A stretch of 64,000 nucleotides of DNA from Streptomyces xanthophaeus (GTDB lineage: Bacteria > Actinomycetota > Actinomycetes > Streptomycetales > Streptomycetaceae). Positions 1-8,846 of the stretch are shown piece by piece. Made by a program: the position numbers and the translations under genes. Below the pieces are notes generated by a model. It had not been told where the DNA came from and made no database searches. It worked only from the letters and a program-made list of their open reading frames with translations. Within the stretch, counting starts at the first letter, position 1; each line of letters starts with the position of its first letter. The DNA is taken from assembly GCF_030440515.1 (NCBI RefSeq), contig NZ_CP076543.1, positions 7,293,001 through 7,357,000 on the forward strand, read 5' to 3'.

Positions 1-1
1 C

Positions 2-118
2 CACGACGTCAAGGTGCGCAGCACTGATCAGAAGACGACCACCGAGGAACTGCGAGGGGCGATGGTGCACTACCGAGCCCTGTTCGACGACCTGCTGAGT
101 GACCAGAGGAGCCGGTGA
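2..118 (+). CDS. C-terminal end of a conserved Streptomyces protein (5' truncated by window)
   Basis: Only the last 38 codons are present, open from the window edge to a TGA. The tail (TTEELRGAMVHYRALFDDLL) matches the tail of the next gene (ATEELRLALQHYRSFFNRLL), so these are tandem paralogs. The next gene's ATG lies one base after this stop, which indicates a shared transcript. The family is widespread in streptomycetes but I know no function for it. The remainder of the gene is outside the window. Confidence 0.75.
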   Translation, partial: HDVKVRSTDQKTTTEELRGAMVHYRALFDDLLSDQRSR

Positions 119-119
119 C

Positions 120-662
120 ATGCGCAACCACTCGACCAGTGACGAGCGAGCCGGCGACGCCGGCATCACGACGGAGGACATAGCCCATCCGGCGCCGGCT
201 GCGGGCGACGACGGTACGGACACCGGCACGAAGACCGAATCCGGCGCCTCGGCGGCAGGCGGTCCGAGGCCGCCCGTGTACCCGGGGGAGGCCACCAGGG
301 ACGCGGCCGCCGAGGAGAGCGGGACCCGCGAAGGCGAGGACGAACGGCCGACGGATCGCGAAGCGGGGACCGGACCGGCGAAGGCGGGCGCCGACGAGCC
401 GCTGCTGGGTGCGGAGGACGCCGCGGAGTACCACAAGAGGTGGAGTGAGATACAGGGCCGGTTCGTCGACGACCCGCAGGACGCGGTCAGGTCGGCGGAC
501 GCCCTCGTCGCGGAGGTGATGCAGAGCCTCGCGCGTACCTTCTCCGCCCACAAGCAGGGGTTGGAGGGGCAGTGGGGCCAGGGTGAGCAGGTAGCGACAG
601 AAGAACTGCGGCTGGCGTTGCAGCATTACCGGTCGTTCTTCAACCGCCTCCTGAACACCTGA
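120..662 (+). CDS. conserved hypothetical protein, tandem paralog of the preceding gene
   Basis: The 180-residue protein has two parts. Residues 1 to about 95 are low-complexity and rich in Gly, Ala, Asp, Glu and Thr, probably disordered. The last 80 residues are a helical, charged domain (start YHKRWSEIQGRFVDDP, end HYRSFFNRLLNT) of a type seen in many Streptomyces proteins of unknown role. The ATG was chosen over an upstream in-frame GTG because GAGGAG sits nine bases before it and it directly follows the previous stop. No signal peptide, membrane segment or catalytic motif is visible. Cytosolic location is inferred only. Confidence 0.7.
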   Translation: MRNHSTSDERAGDAGITTEDIAHPAPAAGDDGTDTGTKTESGASAAGGPRPPVYPGEATRDAAAEESGTREGEDERPTDREAGTGPAKAGADEPLLGAEDAAEYHKRWSEIQGRFVDDPQDAVRSADALVAEVMQSLARTFSAHKQGLEGQWGQGEQVATEELRLALQHYRSFFNRLLNT

Positions 663-690
663 CCTGACCTGACCTGACCTGACCTGACCT
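661..690. repeat. six perfect tandem copies of the pentamer GACCT
   Basis: A pure 5-bp microsatellite begins right after the stop codon of the preceding gene; the bases just before it (CACCT) look like a seventh, degenerate copy. Because the period is five and each junction contains TGA, the array places stops in all three forward frames. Copy number could vary between strains. Confidence 0.9.
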
Positions 691-740
691 ACGGCCGAGG
701 CTGCCGGAGCCGCGCTGCAGATGACCATGATGCTCGGACA

Positions 741-768
741 GGGAACGGCCCCTATGGGGGCCGTTCCC
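741..768. terminator. probable intrinsic terminator, 12-bp perfect stem
   Basis: GGGAACGGCCCC pairs with GGGGCCGTTCCC across a four-base loop (TATG) and is followed by TTCT. It lies between the tandem small genes and the NADH dehydrogenase. The stem is symmetric, but no gene on the other strand needs it. Confidence 0.75.
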
Positions 769-889
769 TTCTGTACAGACGGCGCCGGCTGACAAGCGGG
801 CGAGGAAATAAGCCCGCCCCGTAGGGGTGGGTGGCGCAGGCCGGGGAAGGCGTGCCGGGGACCCGTACACCTGAGAAGGGACGGACAAC

Positions 890-2254
890 ATGGCACGACC
901 GAGGATCGTGGTCGTCGGCGCGGGCTTCGCCGGCGTCTCCTGCGTACGCCGCCTGGAGCGGACGCTGTCACCCGGGGAGGCGGAGATCCTGCTGGTCACC
1001 CCGTTCTCCTACCAGCTCTACCTGCCCCTGCTGCCTCAGGTGGCTTCCGGGGTACTCACCCCTCAGTCCGTGGCGGTGTCGCTGCGCCGCAGCCGCCGCC
1101 ACCGGACCCGGATCGTGCCCGGCGGGGCCGTGGGCGTCGACACCCGGGCCAAGGTCTGCGTCATCCGGAAGATCACCGGGGAGCTGGTGGACCAGCCGTA
1201 CGACCACCTTGTGCTCGCGCCGGGGAGCGTGACCCGCACCTTCGACATCCCAGGCCTGGCGGAGCACGGCCACGGCATGAAGACGCTGGCCGAGGCGGCC
1301 CATCTGCGCGACCACGTGATCGCCCAGCTCGACCTGGCCGACGCCGCCGCACCGGGCTCGGCGGAACGGGCCTCACGGCTCGGCTTCGTCGTGGTGGGCG
1401 GCGGCTACGCGGGCACCGAGACGGCCGCCTCCCTGGAGCGGCTCACCACGAACGCCGCCGGCCGCTACCCCCGGCTGGACCGGCGCGAGATCAGCTGGCA
1501 CCTCGTGGACGTGGCGCCGAAGCTGATGCCCGAGCTCGGCGACCGGCTGGGCCGGGCAGCCCTCGACGTGCTGCGCCGCCGCGGCATAGAGGTCTCGCTC
1601 GGTGCCTCCGTCGCCAAGGCGGGCCCCGAGGCCGTCACCCTCACCGACGGCCGCGTACTGCCCTGCCGCACCCTCATCTGGACCGCCGGCGTCGCCGCGA
1701 GCCCGCTCGTCGCCACGCTGGGCGCCGAGACCGCGAAGAGCGGCCGGCTCGTCGTCGCTCCGGACCTGCGGGTGCCGGGGGCGGACGGCGCGTTCGCGCT
1801 CGGTGATGCGGCCGCCGTGCCCGACCTCGCCGGCGGCGAGGACGGTGCGGTGTGCCCGCCCACCGCGCAGCACGCCGAGCGCCAGGGCAGGGTCGCCGCC
1901 GACAACGTCGTCGCCACGCTGCGGGGCACGCCGCTGCGTCGTTACGTCCACAAGGACCTCGGACTGGTCGTGGACCTCGGCGGCCGCGACGGCGTCTCCC
2001 GGCCGCTCGGCATCGACCTGCGCGGGATGCCCGCCCAGGCCGTGGCCCGCGGCTACCACTGGGCGGCGCTGCGCACCGGGGCGGCGAAGACCCGGGTGAT
2101 GACGAACTGGCTCCTGAACGCCGTGGCCGGCGACGACTTCGTCCGGACCGGCTTCCAGACGTACAAGCCGGGGACGCTGCGCGACTTCGAGTACACGGAC
2201 CACTACCTCACCCCGGAGGAGGTACGGGCCCGCACGGCGACCGACGGGGGCTGA
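890..2254 (+). CDS. ndh: type II NADH dehydrogenase / NAD(P)-FAD oxidoreductase
   Basis: The 454-residue protein is a two-dinucleotide-domain flavoprotein of the NDH-2 family. It would pass electrons from NADH to membrane quinone without pumping protons, at the inner membrane face. Visible are an N-terminal FAD motif VVVGAGFAG (7-15), an NAD motif VVVGGGYAG (167-175), the conserved TLIWTAGV (261-268) and the second FAD motif ALGDAAAV (303-310). Length fits the family. The ATG follows AGAAGGGA. No strong transmembrane anchor is seen, as in several membrane-associated NDH-2 enzymes. A related quinone or sulfide oxidoreductase role cannot be excluded. It appears monocistronic after a hairpin terminator. 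Confidence 0.88.
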   Translation: MARPRIVVVGAGFAGVSCVRRLERTLSPGEAEILLVTPFSYQLYLPLLPQVASGVLTPQSVAVSLRRSRRHRTRIVPGGAVGVDTRAKVCVIRKITGELVDQPYDHLVLAPGSVTRTFDIPGLAEHGHGMKTLAEAAHLRDHVIAQLDLADAAAPGSAERASRLGFVVVGGGYAGTETAASLERLTTNAAGRYPRLDRREISWHLVDVAPKLMPELGDRLGRAALDVLRRRGIEVSLGASVAKAGPEAVTLTDGRVLPCRTLIWTAGVAASPLVATLGAETAKSGRLVVAPDLRVPGADGAFALGDAAAVPDLAGGEDGAVCPPTAQHAERQGRVAADNVVATLRGTPLRRYVHKDLGLVVDLGGRDGVSRPLGIDLRGMPAQAVARGYHWAALRTGAAKTRVMTNWLLNAVAGDDFVRTGFQTYKPGTLRDFEYTDHYLTPEEVRARTATDGG

Positions 2255-2396
2255 CAGTTCCGGCGAGCGGGATCGCCGTCAGCGGTGGTCGGATCACCAG
2301 GACCGGCGGTTCCCGCCCAAGGGCGCCGCCGTGATCACCACTTGGCCCCGTCCAGCCACGACGCGGCGCGGGTCCCGTCGGCCGCCGGGCCTCCCC

Positions 2397-3146
2397 TCAA
2401 CGGCCGGCCGGGACGCCGTCGCCGGAGCCGTCGGAGTGGACCGGGTCCGATTCCCAGGGCGGCGGCCGCACGCCGGGCTCGGTCCAGGCCGCCAGGGCCT
2501 CGCCGTCGACACAGACGATGCCGCACGTGGCGGCGTACTCGAGGGCGGGTGCGGTGAAGTGGCCGGTGGTGACGACGATCGCGACGTCGGCGTCGTGGAC
2601 GGCGAAGCACGTCCCGCCGAAACGCTGCAGGTCCTGCGAGCCCACCCGGTTGTCCTCGGCGTAGTGCTTGCACTGCACGACGACGCGGAGCCCGTCCGGG
2701 GTCGTGGCGATCACGTCGGCGCCCAGGTCGCCCGCGCCGCCCACCACTTCCACCGGTGTGCAGCCGTCACGTACGCAGAGAGCGGCGACGGTGTGCTCGA
2801 AGCCGTCGGCATCGACCGCGCCGTGGTCCAGCGCGTCGGCTCCCACATCCGGCGGATCCGTCGCGGGTCGCACGCCCGGCGCGCAGCGCACGTCCGGGTC
2901 GGGCGGTGCCGTGGGACGACGCCTGACGGGGGACATGCTCCATCCGGCGAACGCCACGCCGATCAGCAGGACCGCCGCCGCGGCCACCGGCAGGACCGGC
3001 GTCCGCGTCCCGGCCGCCGAGGCGGCCTTGACGAAGACGGCCAGTCCGCCCACGGCCGTACCGGCGAGTCCCACGGCGAGCACCAGATCACGCCCGAGCG
3101 TGGCGCCGCGCCGCGGGACCCCGCTCCTGCTTTCCCTCGATGCCAC
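2397..3146 (-). CDS. membrane-anchored restriction endonuclease-like (Mrr catalytic domain) protein
   Basis: The N-terminal 75 residues carry two hydrophobic segments (about 20-40 and 50-70). They are followed by a linker and a PD-(D/E)XK nuclease fold of the Mrr type from about 105 to 225. Likely catalytic residues are E117 (in DGFEHTV), D144 (GADVIA) and Q158-C159-K160 (VVVQCKHY). The soluble domain probably faces the cytoplasm and cleaves DNA, perhaps modified or foreign DNA. That is a family-based inference: many actinobacterial two-TM Mrr proteins have no assigned target. No methylase is nearby. It is convergent with the NADH dehydrogenase. Confidence 0.82.
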   Translation of the reverse strand: MASRESRSGVPRRGATLGRDLVLAVGLAGTAVGGLAVFVKAASAAGTRTPVLPVAAAAVLLIGVAFAGWSMSPVRRRPTAPPDPDVRCAPGVRPATDPPDVGADALDHGAVDADGFEHTVAALCVRDGCTPVEVVGGAGDLGADVIATTPDGLRVVVQCKHYAEDNRVGSQDLQRFGGTCFAVHDADVAIVVTTGHFTAPALEYAATCGIVCVDGEALAAWTEPGVRPPPWESDPVHSDGSGDGVPAGR

Positions 3147-3150
3147 GGGG

Positions 3151-3339
3151 TCAGCGCCTACGGCCCCGGCCCCGTCCGCGGACCGCCCACCCGTGGCCGA
3201 TGCCGGCGACGTGGAGCGCGAGCGCGGCGAGACCGATCAGCATGAAGTTGGTGGAGCTGAACACTTCGTCGGTGCTGATGGTGGCGGCGTTGATCAGGAA
3301 CGCGATGAAGAACAGCACTGCGGCGGTGATGCCGAGCAT
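3151..3339 (-). CDS. small two-helix membrane protein
   Basis: A 62-residue hydrophobic protein beginning MLGITAAVLFFIAFLI, with two predicted membrane helices (about 3-20 and 28-48) and a basic tail ending RGRGRGRRR. I chose the second of two adjacent ATGs because AAAGGGG lies seven bases upstream of it, whereas it nearly touches the first. The stop is a few bases from the start of the Mrr-like gene on the same strand, so the two are probably cotranscribed. This type of short protein is common in streptomycetes and has no known role. Confidence 0.7.
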   Translation of the reverse strand: MLGITAAVLFFIAFLINAATISTDEVFSSTNFMLIGLAALALHVAGIGHGWAVRGRGRGRRR

Positions 3340-3542
3340 GTCCATGCCCCTTTCGGTCGGTGACGGCCGTGTTCCCCGCTCGGGCCGGATCATGAGTCGT
3401 TGCGGAAAGGAAGCCGGACCTCTTGCGCCGGCGCAGCCGCGCTCCCCGCAGGCGGCGGGACGAACCACACCTCCCACGCGCCGGCGCGACCCCGGCACTC
3501 CGGGGAAGGCTTGGCGCGCGGTCTTCGGGACACAAGCGCGGT

Positions 3543-5135
3543 GTGCTGAAGACACTGACCCTCATCCTGCCCGGCACCGCAGCGGCGCTCGCCGCGGTCG
3601 CCGCCGTCGTCCTCTCGCCCTGGTGGTGGGCCGTGGCCGTGCCGTCGCTGCTGCTCGTCCTGGTGGCCTCGCACGACCTCCTGCAACGCCGGCATTCCCT
3701 CCTGCGGAACTACCCCCTGCTCGGGCACCTCCGGTTCGCCCTGGAGGCACTGCGGCCGGAGATCCAGCAGTACTTCATCGAGCGGAACATCGACGGCAGC
3801 CCCTTCGACCGTGACACCCGCAGCATCGTCTACGAGCGGGCCAAGGGCACCGACGCGGAGGAGCCGTTCGGCACCGAACGCGACCTCCTCCGGCCCGGCA
3901 GCGAATACCTCACGCCGTCCATGGCCCCGCACCCGGTACGCACCGATCCGCCCCGGGTCCGGGTCGGCGGACCCGACTGCACCGAGCCGTACGACATGTC
4001 CCTGCTCAACGTCTCGGCGATGAGCTTCGGCTCCCTGTCCGCCAACGCCGTCCTCGCCCTCAACACCGGGGCACAGCTAGGCGGTTTCGCCCACGACACC
4101 GGCGAAGGCGGCGTGTCCGAGTACCACCGGCGCCCCGGCGGGGACCTCATATGGGAGATCGGCACCGGATACTTCGGGTGCCGTACCGGCGACGGGGGCT
4201 TCGACGAGCGGCAGTTCGCCGAGAAGGCCGCGCACCCGCAGGTCAAATGCGTGTCGCTGAAGATCAGTCAGGGCGCCAAGCCGGGCATCGGCGGTGTCCT
4301 GCCCGGTGCCAAGGTGAACGCCGAGATCGCGCAGGTACGCGGGGTGCCGCAGGGGGAGACCGTCGTCTCGCCGCCGTTCCACCGCGTGTACTCCACCCCG
4401 CGCGAGCTGGTGCGCTTCCTGGCCCGCATGCGGGAGCTCGCCGGCGGCAAGCCCGTGGGGTTCAAGCTGTGCGTCGGCTCGCGCCGCGAGTTCCTCGCCG
4501 TGTGCAAGGCCATGCGGGAGGCGGACGTCACCCCCGACTTCATCGTCGTCGACGGGGCGGAGGGCGGAACGGGCGCGGCACCCCTGGAGTTCGCCGATCA
4601 CGTCGGCCTGCCGCTCGGCGACGGCCTGATGACCGTCCACAACGCCCTCGTCGGCTCCGGGCTGCGCGACCGCATCCGGATCGGAGCCTCCGGGAAGATC
4701 GCCACCGGAAGCGACCTCGTCAAACGCCTGGTCCAAGGCGCCGACTACACCAACTCGGCCCGCGCCATGATGTTCGCGATCGGCTGCATCCAGGCCCAGC
4801 GCTGCCACACCAACACCTGCCCCGTCGGGGTCGCCACCCAGGACGAGCGGCGCGCCCGGGCCCTGGACGTCGGTGACAAGGCGCAGCGCGTACGTCGCTA
4901 CCAGGAGGCGACCGTCAAGAGCGCGCTGCAGATCATGGCGGCCATGGGCGTCGACGACGCGCGCGGACTGCGCCCCCACATGCTGCTCCAGCGGGTGGAC
5001 CCGCACACCGTCCGTTCGTACGCCGAACTGCACGCGTGGCTCGCCCCCGGAGAACTGATCGCTTCGCCGCCCGAAAGCTGGGCAGCCGACTGGAAGGCGG
5101 CCGACCCCGGCCGCTTCACCCACTCCACCCGCTGA
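3543..5135 (+). CDS. FMN-binding glutamate synthase-family protein (GltB2-like), membrane-anchored
   Basis: The product (about 530 residues from the chosen GTG) starts with two hydrophobic segments (about 5-44). The rest is the FMN/Fe-S synthase domain of glutamate synthase: GGDLIWEIGTGYFGCRTG, the barrel segments KPGIGGVLPGAKVN and VVDGAEGGTGAAP, and the 3Fe-4S cysteines C415, C421 and C426. It lacks the glutaminase and C-terminal glucan-like domains of full GltB. Such stand-alone proteins are annotated as glutamate synthase-like oxidoreductases, and the true substrate is unknown. No good ribosome site precedes the GTG, so the start is uncertain. The gene for a PoxB-like enzyme follows after 54 bases. 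Confidence 0.83.
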   Translation: MLKTLTLILPGTAAALAAVAAVVLSPWWWAVAVPSLLLVLVASHDLLQRRHSLLRNYPLLGHLRFALEALRPEIQQYFIERNIDGSPFDRDTRSIVYERAKGTDAEEPFGTERDLLRPGSEYLTPSMAPHPVRTDPPRVRVGGPDCTEPYDMSLLNVSAMSFGSLSANAVLALNTGAQLGGFAHDTGEGGVSEYHRRPGGDLIWEIGTGYFGCRTGDGGFDERQFAEKAAHPQVKCVSLKISQGAKPGIGGVLPGAKVNAEIAQVRGVPQGETVVSPPFHRVYSTPRELVRFLARMRELAGGKPVGFKLCVGSRREFLAVCKAMREADVTPDFIVVDGAEGGTGAAPLEFADHVGLPLGDGLMTVHNALVGSGLRDRIRIGASGKIATGSDLVKRLVQGADYTNSARAMMFAIGCIQAQRCHTNTCPVGVATQDERRARALDVGDKAQRVRRYQEATVKSALQIMAAMGVDDARGLRPHMLLQRVDPHTVRSYAELHAWLAPGELIASPPESWAADWKAADPGRFTHSTR

Positions 5136-5189
5136 ATCCCCCTGAAACCCCTGAACCACCCGCTGAACCGGCTAACGAAGGGCAGTCCC

Positions 5190-6917
5190 GTGGCACGTAC
5201 CGTCGCCCACGTCATCGTCGATGCACTCGAGGAACTCGGCGTCCAGCACGTCTTCGGCGTCGTCGGAGACGCCCTGAACCCGCTGACCGACGCCATCCGC
5301 ACATCCGCCGGCCTGAACTGGATCGGCTGCCGGCACGAAGAGGCCGCGGCCTTCGCCGCCTCGGCGCAGTCCCAGCTCTCCGGGACCCTCGGGGTGTGCA
5401 TGGGCACGGTGGGACCCGGATCCGTGCACCTGCTCAACGGCCTCTACGACGCCGCCAAGAGCCGCACGCCCGTCCTGGCCATCTGCGGCCAGGTCCCTCT
5501 CGCCGAGATCGGCAGCGACTACTTCCAGGAGGTAGACAACGACCTCCTCTTCCGCGACGTCGCCGTCCACCGGGCCACCGTCACCTCCCCGGACCAGATG
5601 CCGCGCCTGGTCGAATCGGCCGTACGCGCCGCCGTGACCCAGGGCGGAGTGGCCGTCCTGACCGTCCCCGGCGACCTCGGCGATCAGGAGCTGAGCGACG
5701 ACAGGCCCACGCGGTTCGCCCTGGACCGCGCCGTCACCCGGCCCGACGACCCGGCCCTCGCCCGGGCCGCCGAGCTGCTGAACGCCGCGTCCCGGGTGAC
5801 CCTCCTCGTCGGCCAGGGCGCCCGCGAGGCCCGTACCGAGGTCCTGCGGACCGCCGAGCTGCTGGCGGCCCCCATGGTGCTCACACTGAAGGCGAAGGAG
5901 GGATTCGAGGACGACAACGCCTTCCAGGTGGGCCAGACCGGCCTCATCGGCAACCCCGCCGCCGCCCACGCGCTGGACAGCGGGGACGTGCTCTTCATGC
6001 TGGGGACCGACTTCCCCTACCGGGAGTGGTACCCGAAGGACGCCAAGGTGATCCAGGTCGACGCGCGCGAGGACCACCTGGGACGACGCACCCCCGTGGA
6101 CGTGGGCCTGGCCGGCGACGTCGGCGCCACGCTGCGGGCCCTGCTGCCGCTGTTGGAAGCGGTCCCCGACCGCGCGCACCTCGACGACGCCCGGGACCGT
6201 TTCCTCCACTGGCAGGAGGGACAGCAGCGGCTGGCCGACCCCGCACACGAGCACCGCTGGACCGGGAAGCTGCGAGCCGTCGTGGACAACCGCGAGCACG
6301 CCATCCGCCCCGAGGCGCTCGCCGCCGCGGTGGACGCCTACGCCGACGCCGACGCCGTCTTCACCTCCGACACCGGCATGGCCACCGTCTGGCTCTCCCG
6401 CTTCGTCACCATGCGGGGCGACCGCCGCCTGATCGGCTCGTACAACCTCGGTTCGATGGCCAACGCCATGCCCCAGGCCCTCGGTGCCCAGCTGTGGGCA
6501 CCCGACCGGCAGATCGTCGCGCTCTGCGGGGACGGCGGGCTGAGCATGCTGCTCGGCGACCTCATGACCATCAAGACGTACAAGCTGCCTGTGAAGCTCG
6601 TCGTCTTCGACAACCGCCGCCTGGGCATGGTCAAGCTGGAACAGGAGCAGGCGGGCCTGCCCGAATTCGGCACGGAACTCGACAACCCCGATTTCGCCGC
6701 GGTTGCCACGGCCCTCGGCCTGACGGGGATCCGGATCACCGACCCGGACGAGCTCCACGAGGGCGTGCGCCGGGCCTTCGAGACGCCGGGGCCGGTCCTG
6801 CTGGACGTGCTCACCAACCCGGAGGAAGTGGCCGTGCCCGGCAAACCGACCGTGGCCCAGGGCTGGGGTTTCGCCGTGGCCAAGGCCAAGGAGCTCCTGC
6901 CGGGCCGTGAAGGCTGA
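5190..6917 (+). CDS. poxB: thiamine-diphosphate enzyme, pyruvate:quinone oxidoreductase (PoxB-like)
   Basis: At 575 residues, the length and domain order (Pyr, central FAD/transhydrogenase-like, PP) fit pyruvate oxidase/dehydrogenase of the PoxB group. The ThDP-activating glutamate is E50 (GCRHEEAAAF). The Mg-ThDP motif begins near residue 450 as GDGGLSMLLGDLM and ends VVFDN. The expected reaction is oxidation of pyruvate to acetate and CO2, with electrons to quinone. No clear C-terminal lipid-binding helix like that of E. coli PoxB is seen. Start is GTG with GAAGGG upstream. It is probably cotranscribed with the preceding flavoprotein. A different 2-oxoacid substrate remains possible. Confidence 0.85.
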   Translation: MARTVAHVIVDALEELGVQHVFGVVGDALNPLTDAIRTSAGLNWIGCRHEEAAAFAASAQSQLSGTLGVCMGTVGPGSVHLLNGLYDAAKSRTPVLAICGQVPLAEIGSDYFQEVDNDLLFRDVAVHRATVTSPDQMPRLVESAVRAAVTQGGVAVLTVPGDLGDQELSDDRPTRFALDRAVTRPDDPALARAAELLNAASRVTLLVGQGAREARTEVLRTAELLAAPMVLTLKAKEGFEDDNAFQVGQTGLIGNPAAAHALDSGDVLFMLGTDFPYREWYPKDAKVIQVDAREDHLGRRTPVDVGLAGDVGATLRALLPLLEAVPDRAHLDDARDRFLHWQEGQQRLADPAHEHRWTGKLRAVVDNREHAIRPEALAAAVDAYADADAVFTSDTGMATVWLSRFVTMRGDRRLIGSYNLGSMANAMPQALGAQLWAPDRQIVALCGDGGLSMLLGDLMTIKTYKLPVKLVVFDNRRLGMVKLEQEQAGLPEFGTELDNPDFAAVATALGLTGIRITDPDELHEGVRRAFETPGPVLLDVLTNPEEVAVPGKPTVAQGWGFAVAKAKELLPGREG

Positions 6918-7085
6918 CGGCCACCGCAGGACTCCGGCCGACCACGAACGCCCGCGAGCAACCGATCCGCTTCGCCCGTGATCCGGTGGGAGGGGAAATC
7001 CGTACGTGCACAACAGGAAAGCCGGGGCAGACGCGCTCCAAGAGTTGGCTGATCCTTTCATTCACACCGGAGGAGTTGTTCTCAC

Positions 7086-7454
7086 GTGACCGAGCATGTG
7101 TGGAGTTACAAGTCGACGTCGGGCCACCTGGCCGGTACCGATCTCACCGGCTACAAGGTCGAGGCGGTCGACGGAAGCATCGGCAAGGTCGACAAGCACT
7201 CCGACGAGGTCGGTGACGCCTACCTGGTCGTCGATACAGGGGTATGGATCTTCGGCAAGGAAGTGCTCCTGCCGGCCGGCACCGTGATCTCGATCGACCC
7301 GGAGCAGCGGACGATCCACGTGGAGCGCACCAAGGAACAGATCAAGGACTCCCCGGAGTTCCACCGGGACACGCACCTCGGCGACGCGCGCTACCGCGAG
7401 GAGCTGGCCCTCTACTACGGTCCCGTCGGCCCGTTCGGCGGCCCGTTCGCCTGA
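7086..7454 (+). CDS. PRC-barrel domain protein (paralog of the gene at 28968-29336)
   Basis: The 122-residue protein contains a PRC-barrel around residues 15-75 (GTDLTGYKVEAVDGSIGKVD through the VDTGVWIFGKEVLLP strand pair), then a charged helical tail with YREEL near the end. It is about 80% identical by eye to a second copy 22 kb away. Both copies share a GTG start and an almost identical leader, CCGGAGGAGTTGTT. PRC-barrels act in RNA processing and photosynthetic assembly in other bacteria; the role here is unknown, though neighbours suggest stress physiology. No signal peptide or membrane segment is seen. A hairpin terminator follows. Confidence 0.82.
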   Translation: MTEHVWSYKSTSGHLAGTDLTGYKVEAVDGSIGKVDKHSDEVGDAYLVVDTGVWIFGKEVLLPAGTVISIDPEQRTIHVERTKEQIKDSPEFHRDTHLGDARYREELALYYGPVGPFGGPFA

Positions 7455-7469
7455 CGCGCCATGGGGGAG

Positions 7470-7496
7470 GGGCCCGGACTCGACGAGTCCGGGCCC
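7470..7496. terminator. intrinsic terminator of the PRC-barrel gene
   Basis: GGGCCCGGACT pairs with AGTCCGGGCCC around CGACG. The 11-bp GC-rich stem starts 16 bases after the stop codon. The gene on the other side (7577-7846) converges on it, so it may act in both directions. Confidence 0.8.
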
Positions 7497-7576
7497 CGGG
7501 TGCGAGCGACGTCCGTCCGCCCAGGGGGCGACAATGCGCTGCGCTGCGCTGCGCGCACGTGTCCGTGGCCCGCCGG

Positions 7577-7846
7577 TCAGTCGTCTCCGTCTCCGTCTCC
7601 GGCACGGGTGAGCGAGGCGACGAGGAGACCTGCGACCGCTGCCCAGACCGCAGCGGTGGGGCCCGCTGTGGCCCACCCGACGATGCCGAGCACCACGGCT
7701 GTGCCGGTTCCGATCGCCCATGCGCGCCGGTCGGTCAGGAAGGCCCACTGCGTTCGTGCGCTCCCGGGCACGCGGATTTCGGCGACCGCGGTCCTGATCA
7801 CCAGGGCGGCCACGACGATCGCGACGGTGAGCAGGGTGACCGTCAT
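7577..7846 (-). CDS. small membrane protein
   Basis: An 89-residue protein with about three hydrophobic segments (roughly 2-22, 45-62, 65-80) and an acidic tail GDGDGDD. A good ribosome site (CCTGGAGG) precedes the ATG. No family is recognised. It sits alone between a terminator and the metallo-hydrolase gene, on the same strand as the latter. Confidence 0.65.
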   Translation of the reverse strand: MTVTLLTVAIVVAALVIRTAVAEIRVPGSARTQWAFLTDRRAWAIGTGTAVVLGIVGWATAGPTAAVWAAVAGLLVASLTRAGDGDGDD

Positions 7847-7979
7847 GCCGCCTCCAGGTTCCGCTCAGCCGCCGTTCGCACGTAGGCGCCCGCATCCAGG
7901 TCTCTTCATGGTCCCTTCCTGGAGCGACACTCGCAGAGGATGGTGCGGAGGCGCAGAGCCGCCGGCGAGCACACCCGTG

Positions 7980-8729
7980 TCAGCTCTGCGTACGCCTTCG
8001 GAGGCGCCCACGGGAGTCGAGGCGGGACAGCCGTCGTTGCTCCCGCCGCGCCCAGCGACGTACGCGCCCGGGATCCAGCGGAGTGCCATGGCCGACATGG
8101 AGGCGGCTGGGGCCGAGGTCGAGCATGGCGCGCAGGCTCGTGAGGTTGCCCAGGGGGTCGTCATGGAAGGGCGGGTTCGCCGGCTTGCCGGGGATGAGGC
8201 CCATGAAGGAGTTGGCCACGAGGTCACCGGCGACGAGGTCCCCGTCCTCGGTGAGAACGGAGACGGAACCCGCGGTGTGCCCCGGGGTGGGCATGATCCG
8301 TCCCGCCAGCCCGAAGTCCGACAGGTCGGTTTCGCCGCTGATCAGGAGCCCGGGTTCGAACGGGTCCGCCGCGACGTGAAGCTTCCTGTTCCTGTTCATC
8401 AGGCGACCCATGGGTCCCGTCGGGAGGTACGGCATCAGCGGTCGGCCGGTGCGGAAGGGTTCGAGGTCGGCGATGTGCCCGGCGACGGGTGCGCCCGTGA
8501 GACGGTGCAGTTCCGCTGCTGAACCGAAGTGGTCGATGTGGCCATGGGTGATGACGATCAGGGCGAGGTCGGCGGGGTCCACTCCGTGATCGGCGATCCG
8601 GTCGTGGATGAGGCGTCCGCTGCCCGGCGTACCGGCGTCGACGAGGACGGGGCGCCGGCCCAGCAGCAGGTAGGCGTTGACCGCGTGCTTGCCGAGAACC
8701 GGTATTGGAATGATCTTCGTGCCGGACAT
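7980..8729 (-). CDS. metallo-beta-lactamase-fold hydrolase
   Basis: The 249-residue cytosolic MBL-fold enzyme has a complete binuclear metal site: H62-x-H64-x-D66-H67 (THGHIDH), H151 (TPGHTAG), D169 (VAGDL) and a C-terminal His at 211 or 214 (LHVGHG). This pattern fits glyoxalase II-like hydrolases in general, and the substrate cannot be assigned. The C-terminus is basic (RRWARREQRRLSRLDSRGRL). It lies downstream of a GlxA-type regulator on the same strand with a gap of about 117 bases, so that regulator may control it. The ATG is preceded by a weak GAAAGGCCC site. Confidence 0.83.
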   Translation of the reverse strand: MSGTKIIPIPVLGKHAVNAYLLLGRRPVLVDAGTPGSGRLIHDRIADHGVDPADLALIVITHGHIDHFGSAAELHRLTGAPVAGHIADLEPFRTGRPLMPYLPTGPMGRLMNRNRKLHVAADPFEPGLLISGETDLSDFGLAGRIMPTPGHTAGSVSVLTEDGDLVAGDLVANSFMGLIPGKPANPPFHDDPLGNLTSLRAMLDLGPSRLHVGHGTPLDPGRVRRWARREQRRLSRLDSRGRLRRRTQS

Positions 8730-8846
8730 GAGGGCCTTTCGTGTACGGGGCGGGCGCGGGCATGCCTCGGCATCCGCCGGCCGCGGGCAGGGCCGACGGG
8801 CAGGGCCGACGGGCAGTGAGGGTGGGGGGTAAGGGACGGGCCGGAT

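Noticed and set aside
5172..7061. Long open frame on the minus strand (over 600 codons) opposite the PoxB-like gene
   Set aside because: High GC keeps antisense frames open. Its translation is Arg/Gly/His-rich without any domain, while the forward frame is a complete ThDP enzyme.
8450..8470. GGTTCGA-like sequence suggesting a tRNA T-arm
   Set aside because: It lies inside the metallo-hydrolase gene and no cloverleaf can be formed. No tRNA was seen in the window.
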